Below, piece by piece: positions 1-8,391 of a DNA stretch of 39,844 nucleotides. A program made the position numbers and the translations under genes. The DNA is from Acidobacteriota bacterium. GTDB lineage: Bacteria; Acidobacteriota; Terriglobia; Terriglobales; Acidobacteriaceae. How positions within the stretch are numbered: position 1 is the first letter of the stretch; each line of letters starts with the position of its first letter. Under the pieces are notes generated by a model, which worked only from the letters and a program-made list of their open reading frames with translations, was not told where the DNA came from and made no database searches. Location of the stretch: contig JAJYZC010000029.1 of the NCBI GenBank assembly GCA_021800255.1, positions 1 to 39,844 on the forward strand, written 5' to 3'.

Positions 1-208
1 GCGGCGCCGCCTCCGCCCCGGTGTGCTTCACCACCGCCATGAGCGTTTCGTAGGTGCCCTCCTGGTTCGAGCCGCCGGCTCCATGCGTCACCGAGAAATA
101 ATCTGGCCGCACTGCGGCCAGCCGCGCGATCACATCCGGCAGCTTGCCAATACCCTCCGGCGTGCGCGGGGGAAAGAGCTCAAACGAGAAGGTAAGAGAC
201 GATGGCAT
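1..208 (-). CDS. metF: 5,10-methylenetetrahydrofolate reductase, N-terminal part (cut by window edge)
   Basis: Reading the minus strand from ATG at 208 gives 69 codons that run off the window. Seen: an N-terminus with SFELFPPRTPEG followed by RPDYFSVTHGAGGS, the first two conserved blocks of MetF, which carry the catalytic Glu and the FAD/folate barrel start. Family knowledge: MetF reduces methylene-THF to methyl-THF, the methyl donor for methionine synthesis, in the cytoplasm. The gene lies 65 bases downstream of ahcY on the same strand, so the two probably form a methyl-cycle operon. The rest of the protein is outside the window, so integrity cannot be judged. Confidence 0.9.
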   Translation of the reverse strand, partial: MPSSLTFSFELFPPRTPEGIGKLPDVIARLAAVRPDYFSVTHGAGGSNQEGTYETLMAVVKHTGAEAAP

Positions 209-217
209 AGGCAGGTG

Positions 218-271
218 GTCAGTGGTCAGTGGTCAGCGAGGCGAGCGCACGGTTGACAACTGACCACTGAC
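218..271. repeat. Inverted GTCAGTGGTCAG repeat between ahcY and metF
   Basis: The 12-mer GTCAGTGGTCAG occurs twice in overlapping register (218-229 and 225-236), and its exact reverse complement CTGACCACTGAC lies at 260-271, next to the ahcY stop codon. It can fold as a 12-bp stem with a 23-base loop. It could act as a partial terminator or mRNA-stabilising hairpin between ahcY and metF. There is no U-tract, so a classical terminator is unlikely. Confidence 0.6.
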
Positions 272-273
272 AG

Positions 274-1704
274 CTAGTATCTGTAGTGTTCCGCCTTGAA
301 CGGCCCATCGACCGGCACGCCGATGTAATCGGCCTGCTTCCCGGTCAGCTTGGTCAGCTTCACGCCGATCTTTTCCAGATGCAGCCGCGCCACTTCTTCG
401 TCCAGCTTCTTGGGCAGCACGTAGACCTTCCGCTCATAGCGGTCGCGGTTCTTCCAGAGATCGATCTGCGCCAGCGTCTGATTGGCAAAGCTGTTACTCA
501 TCACGAAGCTAGGGTGCCCGGTGGCGCAGCCCAGGTTCACCAGCCGGCCCTCGGCCAAGACAAAGATCGAGTGCCCATCGGGAAATGTGTACTTGTCCAC
601 TTGCGGTTTGATGTTCAGCTTGGTCACGCCCGGCGTAGCGTTCAGCCGGTCCATCTGGATTTCGTTGTCGAAGTGGCCGATATTGCAGACGATGGCCTGG
701 TCTTTCATCTTCTGCATGTGCTCGAGCGTGAGAATGTCCGTGTTTCCCGTGCAAGTGACGTAGATGTCGCCGCGGCCCAGAGTCTCCTCCACGGTGGTCA
801 CCTCGAAGCCTTCCATGGCCGCTTGCAGCGCGTTGATGGGGTCAATCTCGGTTACGATCACCCGTGCGCCCATGCCGCGCAGTGAGTGGCTCGATCCCTT
901 GCCCACGTCTCCGTAGCCGCAGATCACGGCTACTTTGCCGGCTACCATGACGTCGGTGGCGCGCTTGATGCCGTCGGCCAGCGACTCGCGGCAGCCGTAC
1001 AGATTGTCGAACTTCGACTTCGTTACCGAGTCGTTCACGTTGATCGCCGGCACCAGCAGCTTGCCCTGCTCCATCATCTTGTAGAGCCGGTGTACGCCCG
1101 TCGTGGTCTCTTCGCTCACGCCGCGCCACTCCGCAACCACCTTGTGCCAGTGCTGCTTGTCCTCGGCGTAAACCCTCTTGAGCAGGTCCTTGATCACCTG
1201 CTCCTCGTGATTGCCGCCCGGCGAGTCCACCCACTTGTCACCGTTCTCCAGCTCGTAGCCCTTGTGGATGAGCAGCGTGGCATCGCCGCCGTCATCCACC
1301 ACAAGCTGCGGGCCTTTGCCGCCCTTGTGGCTCAGCGCGCGATAGGTGCACTCCCAGTAGTCCTCCAGCGTCTCTCCCTTCCACGCAAACACGGGTACAC
1401 CGCGCGCCGCAATCGCCGCCGCTGCGTGGTCCTGCGTGGAAAAGATGTTGCAGCTCGCCCAACGCACCTCCGCGCCCAGGCTCGCCAGGGTCTCAATCAG
1501 CACCGCCGTCTGGATGGTCATGTGCAGCGACCCGGTGATGCGCACTCCGGCCAGCGGCTTCTCCGCCGCATATTTCCTCCGGATCGCCATCAGTCCCGGC
1601 ATCTCCTGCTCGGCGATGTCAATCTCCTTTCGGCCCCAATCCGCCAGGCTCATGTCCGCTACCTTGTAGGCCAATTCCGTCATTTCTACCGTTGTTGCTG
1701 CCAT
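274..1704 (-). CDS. ahcY: Adenosylhomocysteinase (S-adenosyl-L-homocysteine hydrolase)
   Basis: This enzyme splits S-adenosylhomocysteine into adenosine and homocysteine with bound NAD+, clearing the product inhibitor of methyltransferases. The 476-residue protein has the NAD-binding motif [10 protein letters not shown] in its second half and the C-terminal KAEHYRY tail that completes the neighbouring subunit's site; the length is normal for the bacterial form with the internal insert. The open frame extends 22 codons further upstream, but ATG at 1704 is preceded by GGAGG at ideal spacing and starts [15 protein letters not shown], so it is taken as the start. metF follows on the same strand. 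A divergent ArsR-type regulator and a dyad at 1726-1743 suggest repression by that regulator. Confidence 0.97.
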   Translation of the reverse strand: MAATTVEMTELAYKVADMSLADWGRKEIDIAEQEMPGLMAIRRKYAAEKPLAGVRITGSLHMTIQTAVLIETLASLGAEVRWASCNIFSTQDHAAAAIAARGVPVFAWKGETLEDYWECTYRALSHKGGKGPQLVVDDGGDATLLIHKGYELENGDKWVDSPGGNHEEQVIKDLLKRVYAEDKQHWHKVVAEWRGVSEETTTGVHRLYKMMEQGKLLVPAINVNDSVTKSKFDNLYGCRESLADGIKRATDVMVAGKVAVICGYGDVGKGSSHSLRGMGARVIVTEIDPINALQAAMEGFEVTTVEETLGRGDIYVTCTGNTDILTLEHMQKMKDQAIVCNIGHFDNEIQMDRLNATPGVTKLNIKPQVDKYTFPDGHSIFVLAEGRLVNLGCATGHPSFVMSNSFANQTLAQIDLWKNRDRYERKVYVLPKKLDEEVARLHLEKIGVKLTKLTGKQADYIGVPVDGPFKAEHYRY

Positions 1705-1725
1705 CCTATCCTCCTCACATCGTGC

Positions 1726-1743
1726 TATCGTGATATATTGATA
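1726..1743. promoter_or_regulatory. Candidate operator dyad between ahcY and the ArsR-type regulator
   Basis: TATC-GTG-ATAT-ATT-GATA is an imperfect palindrome (TATC and GATA arms around a self-complementary ATAT core; 12 of 18 positions symmetric). It lies 22 bases upstream of the ahcY start, in an AT-rich patch of the 129-base divergent intergenic region. Its size and position fit the site of an ArsR-family dimer controlling both genes. The role is inferred; the symmetry is seen. Confidence 0.55.
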
Positions 1744-1833
1744 TGTAACAGAAACCGCCGCAGCCGTCAACTGCTAAAGGGAAAGGCAGCCCACGCGGCG
1801 CGTTTTTATCCTGCCAATTTCGAGGCCAATTTT

Positions 1834-2757
1834 ATGCCGCCGATGGTAAAAACCCTGCGTCTAGCCGCCGATCCCAACCGGCTGCGCATTCTGCTGCTGC
1901 TCAAGGCTGAGGAGTTGTCTGTCGCGGAGTTGCAGGAGATCCTCGGTATGGGCCAAAGCACCATCTCCACGCACCTTTCGCATCTCAAGCAGGCCGGCAT
2001 GGTTGAGGACCGCCGCACCGGCAAGAGCAATCTCTATCGCCTCCGCCCTGTGGACGGCAGCCTTTTGGCCGAAATCCTCGCCAACGCCGAGAAGGAGATT
2101 CCGGAGTTCCCATCCGATCAGGCCGCCATGCGCCGCGTCCTGCGCAAGCGCCAGGACCGGATGCGCGCGTTTTTTGACTCTGTGGCTGGCCGCCTGGGCC
2201 GCGATTACGTCCCCGGCAAATCCTGGAAGAGCCTCGCGGAGGCCCTCTTGCGCCTGATGCCGCCCATGACCATCGCGGACCTCGGCGCCGGCGAGGGCGC
2301 ATTCGCCCTGCTGCTGGCCGAGCGCGCGAAGAAAGTCATCGCCGTCGATTCCTCCGTGCGCATGATCGACGTGGGCCGCGAGCAGGCCGCCCGCCACGGC
2401 GTTGAAAACATCGACTTCCGCCTCGGCGACCTGGAGGAGCTGCCCATCGGCGCCGGCGAGGCCGATCTGGTCTTCTTCTCCCAATCCCTCCACCACGCGC
2501 TGCACCCAGGGCGCGCGCTCAAGGAAGCCTGGCGCATCCTCGTCCCCGGCGGCCGGGTCGCCATCCTCGACCTTGCCCGGCACCGCTTTGAAGAAGCGCG
2601 CGAGCTCTACGCCGACCAATGGCTCGGCTTCTCGGAAGCCGGCCTGGAATCCATGCTGGAAAAAGCCGGCTTCTCCAGCATCTACGTTTCGATTGTGGAC
2701 AAAGAACCCGAAACACCGCAGTTCCAAACGCTGCTAGCGGTAGGCCAAAAGCCATAG
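1834..2757 (+). CDS. ArsR-family regulator fused to a SAM-dependent methyltransferase domain (SahR-like)
   Basis: A 307-residue protein with two parts. Residues about 8-75 form an ArsR-type winged helix with the recognition segment GQSTISTHLSHLKQAGM and no cysteine, so metal sensing is unlikely. Residues about 145-260 form a class I methyltransferase fold with motif I DLGAGEG (149-155), acidic end of strand 2 (AVDSS) and LVPGGRVAILDL. Family knowledge: ArsR regulators of methionine metabolism such as SahR respond to S-adenosylhomocysteine. The gene is divergent from ahcY-metF with a dyad between them, so the fold may serve as a SAH/SAM sensor rather than an enzyme (inference). ATG at 1834 is chosen; 1843 is an alternative. 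The open frame extends far upstream across ahcY, but that part is antisense shadow. Confidence 0.85.
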   Translation: MPPMVKTLRLAADPNRLRILLLLKAEELSVAELQEILGMGQSTISTHLSHLKQAGMVEDRRTGKSNLYRLRPVDGSLLAEILANAEKEIPEFPSDQAAMRRVLRKRQDRMRAFFDSVAGRLGRDYVPGKSWKSLAEALLRLMPPMTIADLGAGEGAFALLLAERAKKVIAVDSSVRMIDVGREQAARHGVENIDFRLGDLEELPIGAGEADLVFFSQSLHHALHPGRALKEAWRILVPGGRVAILDLARHRFEEARELYADQWLGFSEAGLESMLEKAGFSSIYVSIVDKEPETPQFQTLLAVGQKP

Positions 2758-2794
2758 GCCGGTGCGGCCTCGACCTCGGGCCTGTTCACAGACC

Positions 2795-3319
2795 CTAGCT
2801 CCGGTCCGGGAATGATTTCGTATCTCCGCCTTCGCCGTAAGAGGAAAACAGCACGCCGGATGAGGGCTGCATGGCGGTGATGCGCGAGCGCCGCTGGGTA
2901 CGCGCGACGGGAGCCGCCAGCAGAGCGGCAATCTCTCGCAGTTCGGCGCGGGCGCGCCCCACGGCGGCGGCAACGGCTTCCCTGCCTCCGTCCCGCGCGC
3001 TGCCCCGGAGCGGCAAGCTGCTCTGCGCATTGCGCCTTCTCGACGCCGGCTCAAGAACTTGCCGGGCGCCCGCCAAGGTGTATCCCTGGTCGTGCACCAG
3101 GCGCTTGATCTCCAGAGCCGTCTCGACATCGCGGCGCCGGTAAAGCCGCTGGCCGGTTCCGCTCTTGTTGGGCTTCAACTGGGGAAACTGCGTCTCCCAA
3201 AAGCGCAGAACGTAGGTTTCTACTCCGCAGATGCGCGCCACATCGCTGATTTTGAAGTACAGGCGGTCGGGGATCGAGGGAGATTCGATGGCCTGTTTCC
3301 GTGAGGGCTGTGTGGTCAT
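2795..3319 (-). CDS. MerR-family transcriptional regulator
   Basis: A 174-residue protein with a MerR-type winged helix at residues about 18-90: YFKISDVARICGV, then LRFWETQFPQLKP and RLYRRRDVETALEIKRLV, the helix-turn-helix and wing. The remainder is basic and low in complexity, with no cysteine pair or ligand domain that would name an inducer. This matches short MerR proteins found in many acidobacteria and proteobacteria, whose targets are mostly unknown. ATG at 3319 begins MTTQPSRKQ; the frame runs further upstream but gives an unlikely N-terminus. The gene is downstream of the VWA gene on the same strand, separated by 268 bases that probably hold its own promoter, though I see no clear boxes. 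Confidence 0.85.
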   Translation of the reverse strand: MTTQPSRKQAIESPSIPDRLYFKISDVARICGVETYVLRFWETQFPQLKPNKSGTGQRLYRRRDVETALEIKRLVHDQGYTLAGARQVLEPASRRRNAQSSLPLRGSARDGGREAVAAAVGRARAELREIAALLAAPVARTQRRSRITAMQPSSGVLFSSYGEGGDTKSFPDRS

Positions 3320-3587
3320 AATCAAGCTGGGCAAGAACGCTGCGAGCGCGGCAATCCTCGCGTTGCAGGCAGTATAGGCCACATTTTGCACTTCATGTAA
3401 AACAAAATTGAGGCTTCGCACCAGCCCGGTTAAGGGGGGTTTGACCCTGCGACCGGGGATTCAATCCGAATGCCGCCCCAAACGTTGAGCGTTGAACGGC
3501 GCAATCCGTTCCGATTCCTGCTCCGCGTGATCGATGCAGTGTACAAGACTCCTTACACCCTACTCTGCCTTGGAGAGCGGGCCAGAT

Positions 3588-4799
3588 TTACTGTTGCACA
3601 TTCCCACCCGGAGCGTAATACCCCTGGCGCGTCACTACGCGCAAACCCTTTTTATTGGCCTTCAGCGTGAGGTTGTGCCAACTGCCGTCGTTATCAGCCG
3701 AAGTGGGCGTGTAGGTGAGCAGGTATTGGCTGTGCAGCGCCTGGGAAATTTGGTTGCAGATCCCGTCCAGATCACCCGCGCTCTTGGCCTGAAAATACAG
3801 GCCGCCGGTCTCGGTGGCAAGCTGCTGCATGATTTTTTTGCCATTCGCAAGCGCCTGGCGTCCCCCGCTGTTCGGATGGCCGCCGCCGGGATACCCGCCC
3901 GGATACCCGCCCGGATACCCTCCCGGATAACCCCCTGGATTCCCCGCGGGATAGCCGCCGGGGTTACCGCCGCCCATCCCTCCCCGCCGGTTCAGCCCCG
4001 GAAAGCCGCCCTGATTGCGCGGCCCGTTGCCCCGGAAGTAGATGGTGTACACCGAAACGTTTGCTCGCTGCGCGGCCTCCATGGCTTCAGTCTGCGTCTC
4101 CATGCTGCCGCGATCCACGCCGTTTGAAAAGACCACCAGCACCTTGCGCCCGTGCTTGGGCTTCATGAGCTGATTGGAGGCTAGATAAATCGCGTCATAG
4201 AGGGTAGTGCCGGCCATTCTGCTGGGATGCTGGCCCTCCTGACCGTCGTCTCCGTAACCCCCGTTTGCGCTGCTCATCGTATCCGGCCCCTGAGGATTGT
4301 TTTTCTCCCTGGCCGTCGGCCCCATCTGAGCCAATTGCTTGTCCAGCTTCGCACGCGAGTTGGTAAAGTCCTCCAGCAGTTCCACTTCCCGGTCAAAGTG
4401 GATGAGAAACGCCTCACTGCCCGGCGACGCATTTTTAGAGCCGGCCGGCAGCATCAACTGCAGAAACTTCTCTGCCGCCGTGCGTACACTGTCCATGGTG
4501 TTGAGCATGCCAGTGCTGGTGTCCACCAGCAAGCCCAACTGAAAAGGCTGGCTGCTATCTTGCGTAAAGCTCTGAATCGTCTGCGCCTGGCCATTGTCGG
4601 TCAGGGTAAAGTCGCTGGCCGTCAACCCGGTCGCCAATCTCCCGTGCTTGTCGAGCACCGTCACCGGCAGCGTGACCTCCGGGATCTTCGCTTTCAACGT
4701 CGCGGCTGGCTGGCTGGCAGACGTTTGCTGGGCCGAGCCGGGCACACCGGCCATCACAAGCGCAGAGGCAACCATGCATAAGAAATACCGGGATCGCAT
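3588..4799 (-). CDS. Secreted von Willebrand factor A domain protein (acidobacterial VWFA-related type)
   Basis: A 403-residue protein. Residues 1-24 form a signal peptide ending SAQQ, so it is exported. Next comes a beta-rich segment (VTLPVTVLDKHGRLATGL, ASDFTLTDNG) and then a VWA domain with the metal-site motif DTSTG at 93-97. This arrangement is that of the VWFA-related proteins expanded in acidobacteria (TIGR03436 type), of unknown function. Unusual is a Gly-Pro-Tyr-Asn rich stretch in the last third, made of GGYP units, with an underlying 12-bp tandem repeat at 3889-3936. After it the VWA-type fold resumes (LATETGGLYFQA, LLTYTP). ATG at 4799 has GGAG at good spacing; frames upstream lack a signal peptide. 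It is probably monocistronic. Confidence 0.88.
   Translation of the reverse strand: MRSRYFLCMVASALVMAGVPGSAQQTSASQPAATLKAKIPEVTLPVTVLDKHGRLATGLTASDFTLTDNGQAQTIQSFTQDSSQPFQLGLLVDTSTGMLNTMDSVRTAAEKFLQLMLPAGSKNASPGSEAFLIHFDREVELLEDFTNSRAKLDKQLAQMGPTAREKNNPQGPDTMSSANGGYGDDGQEGQHPSRMAGTTLYDAIYLASNQLMKPKHGRKVLVVFSNGVDRGSMETQTEAMEAAQRANVSVYTIYFRGNGPRNQGGFPGLNRRGGMGGGNPGGYPAGNPGGYPGGYPGGYPGGYPGGGHPNSGGRQALANGKKIMQQLATETGGLYFQAKSAGDLDGICNQISQALHSQYLLTYTPTSADNDGSWHNLTLKANKKGLRVVTRQGYYAPGGNVQQ
3889..3936. repeat. 12-bp tandem repeat inside the VWA gene
   Basis: Four tandem copies of a 12-mer close to GGATACCCGCCC, followed by more degenerate units to about 3965. On the minus strand they encode GGYP repeats of the Gly-rich linker. 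The units keep frame (12 bp), so copy-number change would only alter linker length. Confidence 0.75.
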
Positions 4800-5001
4800 A
4801 GGGATCTCCTGGACACAATTCAGCATATTAGACGAGAGCGGCTCAAGAGCGTTGAGCGCACACATTGGATCTCGCCGACACCGGGGCCGCAATGCCGGAG
4901 TTGCAGATTTTGACATCGCTTCGGAACAGAGGGAAAAGCCCCTTAGATTCTGCCTGAGATGGAAAGCTGAATGCTGCAAGCTGACCGCTGAGAGGCGATG
5001 G

Positions 5002-5553
5002 CTAACGGCTGTTTCTCCCCTTGTTCGCCTTGATAGCCGCCTGCGCATCACGGTCGGCCTCGCGCCGCCGCTCCGTCTCCCGCTTGTCCCAGTCCTGTTT
5101 TCCCTTGGCCAGAGCCAGTTCGCACTTGACCCTCCCCTTGCGGAAGTAAAGCCGCGTGGGAATGAGCGTGTGGCCTTTGATCTGCGTCTTCTGAAGTAGC
5201 TTGCGCACTTCATCCCCGTGCAGGAGCAGTTTGCGGGTACGGGTTTCGTCGTGGTTGGCGATATTGCCGTGTGAGTAGGGACCGATATGCAGGTTGAGCA
5301 AAAACGCCTCGCCGTCCTTGATGAGGCCATAGGAGTCCTTGAGGTTGGCCTTGCCCTCGCGGATCGATTTCACCTCGGTGCCGCGCAGAACCAGCCCGGC
5401 CTCGAATCGGTCCAGGAGAACGTAGTTGTGGGCGGCGGCGCGGTTGTGCGCGGCGTCCCGCTCACCGCTGGCCACGGGGTTGCGGGGCCGGACTGGTTTC
5501 TTGGCTCCCGCGGCAGGCTTGGGAACCACCACGTGGCTGGATTGTCGGCCCAT
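5002..5553 (-). CDS. smpB: SsrA-binding protein SmpB
   Basis: SmpB binds tmRNA and brings it to stalled ribosomes for trans-translation. The 183-residue protein has the conserved core AAAHNYVLLDRFEAGLVLRGTE, then VKSIREGKANL and HIGPYSHGNIANHD, and ends in a basic, charged tail (DKRETERRREADRD) that normally inserts into the ribosome. It is about 25 residues longer than usual owing to an N-terminal Lys/Arg/Pro-rich extension of about 35 residues. ATG at 5553 is preceded by GAGG nine bases upstream; ATG at 5577 is an alternative. No ssrA gene is visible nearby. The secretin gene is divergent, 96 bases away. Confidence 0.95.
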   Translation of the reverse strand: MGRQSSHVVVPKPAAGAKKPVRPRNPVASGERDAAHNRAAAHNYVLLDRFEAGLVLRGTEVKSIREGKANLKDSYGLIKDGEAFLLNLHIGPYSHGNIANHDETRTRKLLLHGDEVRKLLQKTQIKGHTLIPTRLYFRKGRVKCELALAKGKQDWDKRETERRREADRDAQAAIKANKGRNSR

Positions 5554-5649
5554 CGCCAGGCATCCTCGAATCTTCATCCTAGCATCGGCGGGATTTCCTG
5601 CCTGCCGGGCGAATTTTCTTCTGTCGTTGTGGGGCTTTGCTAATCTTCT

Positions 5650-8379
5650 ATGGAGCACTGTTCGCTGAAAAATTACGGCCATCTTACCTGCCGCCTGAGC
5701 CGCCAAAGCGGCGTGCAGGTGCCTGTGCATTGCGGGGTTGTCTCTCTAACGCCGGGAAGTGCGCTGCGCCGCTCCCAGCCGCGCCCTGCCTCCGGCTGCC
5801 TTGGCGCTGTTGCCCGGTTCGCGTTCACGCTCCTGGCCGTGCTGGCCGTACTCATTCTCTCCAGCGCGCCACTTCGCGCAGAGTCGGCCAACTCCTACTA
5901 CAAGCACGGCCAGCGCGCCGAGGCGCTCCACGACTACGACACTGCCTACATGGACTACAAAGAGGCCAACAAGAAAAATCCCACGGATCTGCGCTTCCAG
6001 GTCGCCATCGACCGCGTGCGCCTCACAGACGCGGCCACGCACATCGCCAAGGGCCGGAAGCTGCTCCAGGTGGGCAACATCCAGGGCGCCCTGGTTGAGT
6101 TTCTGCACGCCGCCGATATTGATCCCGCCGATGAGACGGCCGAGCAGGAGATCGCCAAGATACGCAAGATGCAGGGAGTTCCGCCGCCCAGGCAGGGGCC
6201 GGTAGTGCCCGAAGCTCCCGGCGAACAGGCTGAGCTCAACTCCATCGGCGGTCCTGTTCAGCTTGAGACCCTCCCCGACGAGCCTCTGAGCCTGCACATG
6301 ACGGAAGACTCCAAGGTCATCTACCAGGCCATCGGCAAGGCCGCAGGGATTAACGTCCTCTTCGACCCGGACTACAGATCCAAGCGCATCCAGGTTGACC
6401 TCAACAATGTTTCTCTCCTCGATGCCCTGCGCATCGTGGCCGAGATTTCCAGCACCTTCTGGCGCCCCGTCACGCGAAATACGATCTTTGTGGCCGAGGA
6501 TACGCGCGTGAAGCGCATGCAACTGGAAGAACAGGCGGTGCAGACCTTTTATCCGGCCAACGTCTCCCAGCAAAACGACCTCAACGATATACAGACGGCC
6601 TTGCGCAACGTTCTGCCCAACGCCAGGGTCTACGGCGTCGCCAGCCAGAACGCCATCGTCGTGCGCGGCACGCCCGACGAGCTGCTCCTCGCCCAGGAGC
6701 TCATCAACGACCTCGACAAACCTGTTCCCGAAGTGGTGATCGATGTGGCTGTTCTTGAAGTCAGCAAGACCTGGGAGCGGACGCTGGGAATTGAGTGGCC
6801 GACCAACGTGGGCGTAAGCCTGCAAGCTCCCAACTCGACTTCCTCTGCCTCTACTACGAGCAGCACCACCGGCACCACGACTGTCAGCCCCACACTTTAC
6901 AACCTGGCCCACCTCAAGGCGTCGGATTTTGCGGTGAGCATCGGCTCGGCCCAACTGAACCTGCTGTTGACCAACACCACCACTCAGATTCTGGCCGATC
7001 CCACCATCCGCGCCCTGAACGGGCAGAAGGCAACGCTCACCATCGGTCAGAAGATCCCCATCGCCACCGGCTCCTATGCCACTCCTGGGGTTAGCGCCGC
7101 GGCGTACATCGGCTATGCCGAGACGCAGTTTCAATACATCGATGTCGGCATCAAACTTGAAGTGACGCCGACGATTCACTACAACGGCGATGTAACCCTG
7201 AAGATGCACCTTGAGGACAGCGCAGAAAACGGCAACGTAACCATTGAGGGCGTCACGGAGCCGATCATCGCGAATCGCCTTGCCGACCAGGTGATCACCC
7301 TGGCGGACGGCCAGGCCAGCGTTCTGGGCGGCATAGTGGACAACCAGAATACAGTCGATTGGACCGGCATTCCCGGCCTGAGTTCGATTCCCATCCTCAA
7401 GTATCTCTTTGGATCCTTTGACCACCAGATCAACGACGACGACCTGGTCTTTGTTGTCGTCCCCCATGTAGTGAGTTCCCAGGTATTGGATCCGAGGAAC
7501 CTGCGCGCCATCGACACCGGGGAGGGCCAGTCCATCGATCTCCGCTTTGTTCAGCACGCGCCGGTCGTGGTTCGCCCGGTGGCGATGCAGCAGCCGGCAC
7601 CTCAAGCTGAACCTGCGCTGGGAACGGTTCCTGGCTCCAGCGCGTCATCAGCGGCCTCGAGTGCGCTTATGCAGATGCGCGCCACCGCGCAAAGCGGACA
7701 GATCACGCCGCCCGCTGCCGCGCAGCCTGCTGCAACTTCGCCTGTGCAACCCAACGCCGCGCCGGCTGCTCAACAGCCGCACGTTGCGGCTCCTCAGGCT
7801 CAATCCGCCCCGGCGCAAGCGCAGCCGCAGGTCCAAGCCGCTCCTGCTGCTCAACAGCCGCGCGCCAATCTGCAACAGGCTCGGCCAGCGCCGCCTCAAG
7901 CGCAGCCCAGCACGCCGCAGGAGCAGGCGGCGCAGCCGGTTCTGCCGCCCGCCCCGCCCCAAACCCAAGGCTTGAGCTTCGCCTTCAATGTGCCTCCCGG
8001 CCCGCTCGCGGCCGGCGCCACCTTCCAGGTTCCGATTGTGCTCAAAGGGGGCACGGATATCGCCTCAGTACCCTTGCAGCTTCGTTACAATCCCGCCGCT
8101 CTCACACTGGTCAACGTATCCGCGGGCAAGTTTCTTAACCGCGACGGCCAGACCGTCGCGCTCATCCATCGCGACGATGGCCCGGGCAATGTCACCATCG
8201 TCGCCGCCCGTCCGCCCGGCGCGGCCGGCATCAGCGGCACGGGCACGCTTTGCGTTCTCACCTTCCGCGCCAAAGCCCCGGGCGTGAGTGCGTTGGTGAT
8301 GACCCACGCCGGCGCGATCGACGCCAAGGAAAAATCTTTGCCAGCGCAAGCCCCGCAAGCCAATATCACCGTCAAATAG
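5650..8379 (+). CDS. Secretin with N-terminal TPR and C-terminal cohesin domain (GspD/PilQ family)
   Basis: A 909-residue outer-membrane secretin. An N-terminal basic stretch and a hydrophobic segment ending APLRA (residues about 54-77) form a signal peptide; the true start may be later than ATG 5650, which lacks a clear Shine-Dalgarno. Then come TPR-like helices (about 80-165), a secretin N-domain (ITEDSK-type STN fold, about 205-290), a second N-domain, and the secretin core (about 350-605, with VPHVV near its end). A Pro/Ala/Gln-rich linker of about 140 residues leads to a type I cohesin-like domain (about 775-900; FQVPIVLKGG, LQLRYNP, LTLVNVSAG). Secretins form the gated outer-membrane pore of type II secretion or type IV pili. 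Two pseudopilin genes follow directly. No GspE ATPase or GspF is present here. Confidence 0.9.
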   Translation: MEHCSLKNYGHLTCRLSRQSGVQVPVHCGVVSLTPGSALRRSQPRPASGCLGAVARFAFTLLAVLAVLILSSAPLRAESANSYYKHGQRAEALHDYDTAYMDYKEANKKNPTDLRFQVAIDRVRLTDAATHIAKGRKLLQVGNIQGALVEFLHAADIDPADETAEQEIAKIRKMQGVPPPRQGPVVPEAPGEQAELNSIGGPVQLETLPDEPLSLHMTEDSKVIYQAIGKAAGINVLFDPDYRSKRIQVDLNNVSLLDALRIVAEISSTFWRPVTRNTIFVAEDTRVKRMQLEEQAVQTFYPANVSQQNDLNDIQTALRNVLPNARVYGVASQNAIVVRGTPDELLLAQELINDLDKPVPEVVIDVAVLEVSKTWERTLGIEWPTNVGVSLQAPNSTSSASTTSSTTGTTTVSPTLYNLAHLKASDFAVSIGSAQLNLLLTNTTTQILADPTIRALNGQKATLTIGQKIPIATGSYATPGVSAAAYIGYAETQFQYIDVGIKLEVTPTIHYNGDVTLKMHLEDSAENGNVTIEGVTEPIIANRLADQVITLADGQASVLGGIVDNQNTVDWTGIPGLSSIPILKYLFGSFDHQINDDDLVFVVVPHVVSSQVLDPRNLRAIDTGEGQSIDLRFVQHAPVVVRPVAMQQPAPQAEPALGTVPGSSASSAASSALMQMRATAQSGQITPPAAAQPAATSPVQPNAAPAAQQPHVAAPQAQSAPAQAQPQVQAAPAAQQPRANLQQARPAPPQAQPSTPQEQAAQPVLPPAPPQTQGLSFAFNVPPGPLAAGATFQVPIVLKGGTDIASVPLQLRYNPAALTLVNVSAGKFLNRDGQTVALIHRDDGPGNVTIVAARPPGAAGISGTGTLCVLTFRAKAPGVSALVMTHAGAIDAKEKSLPAQAPQANITVK

Positions 8380-8391
8380 TGAGCAGCGCCG

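Noticed and set aside
886-1833. N-terminal 316 codons in frame with the ArsR-methyltransferase gene
   Set aside because: This part runs antisense through ahcY and has no domain; the winged helix begins directly after ATG 1834.
3421-3587. Possible RNA gene or tRNA upstream of the MerR gene
   Set aside because: GGGGATTCAATCC looks T-arm-like, but no cloverleaf can be folded on either strand.
3889-3936. CRISPR-like tandem repeat
   Set aside because: The 12-bp units are contiguous without spacers and encode an in-frame protein repeat.
5746-7605. A 619-codon minus-strand open frame opposite the secretin gene
   Set aside because: Antisense shadow; the secretin on the plus strand has clear domains, and the opposite translation has none.
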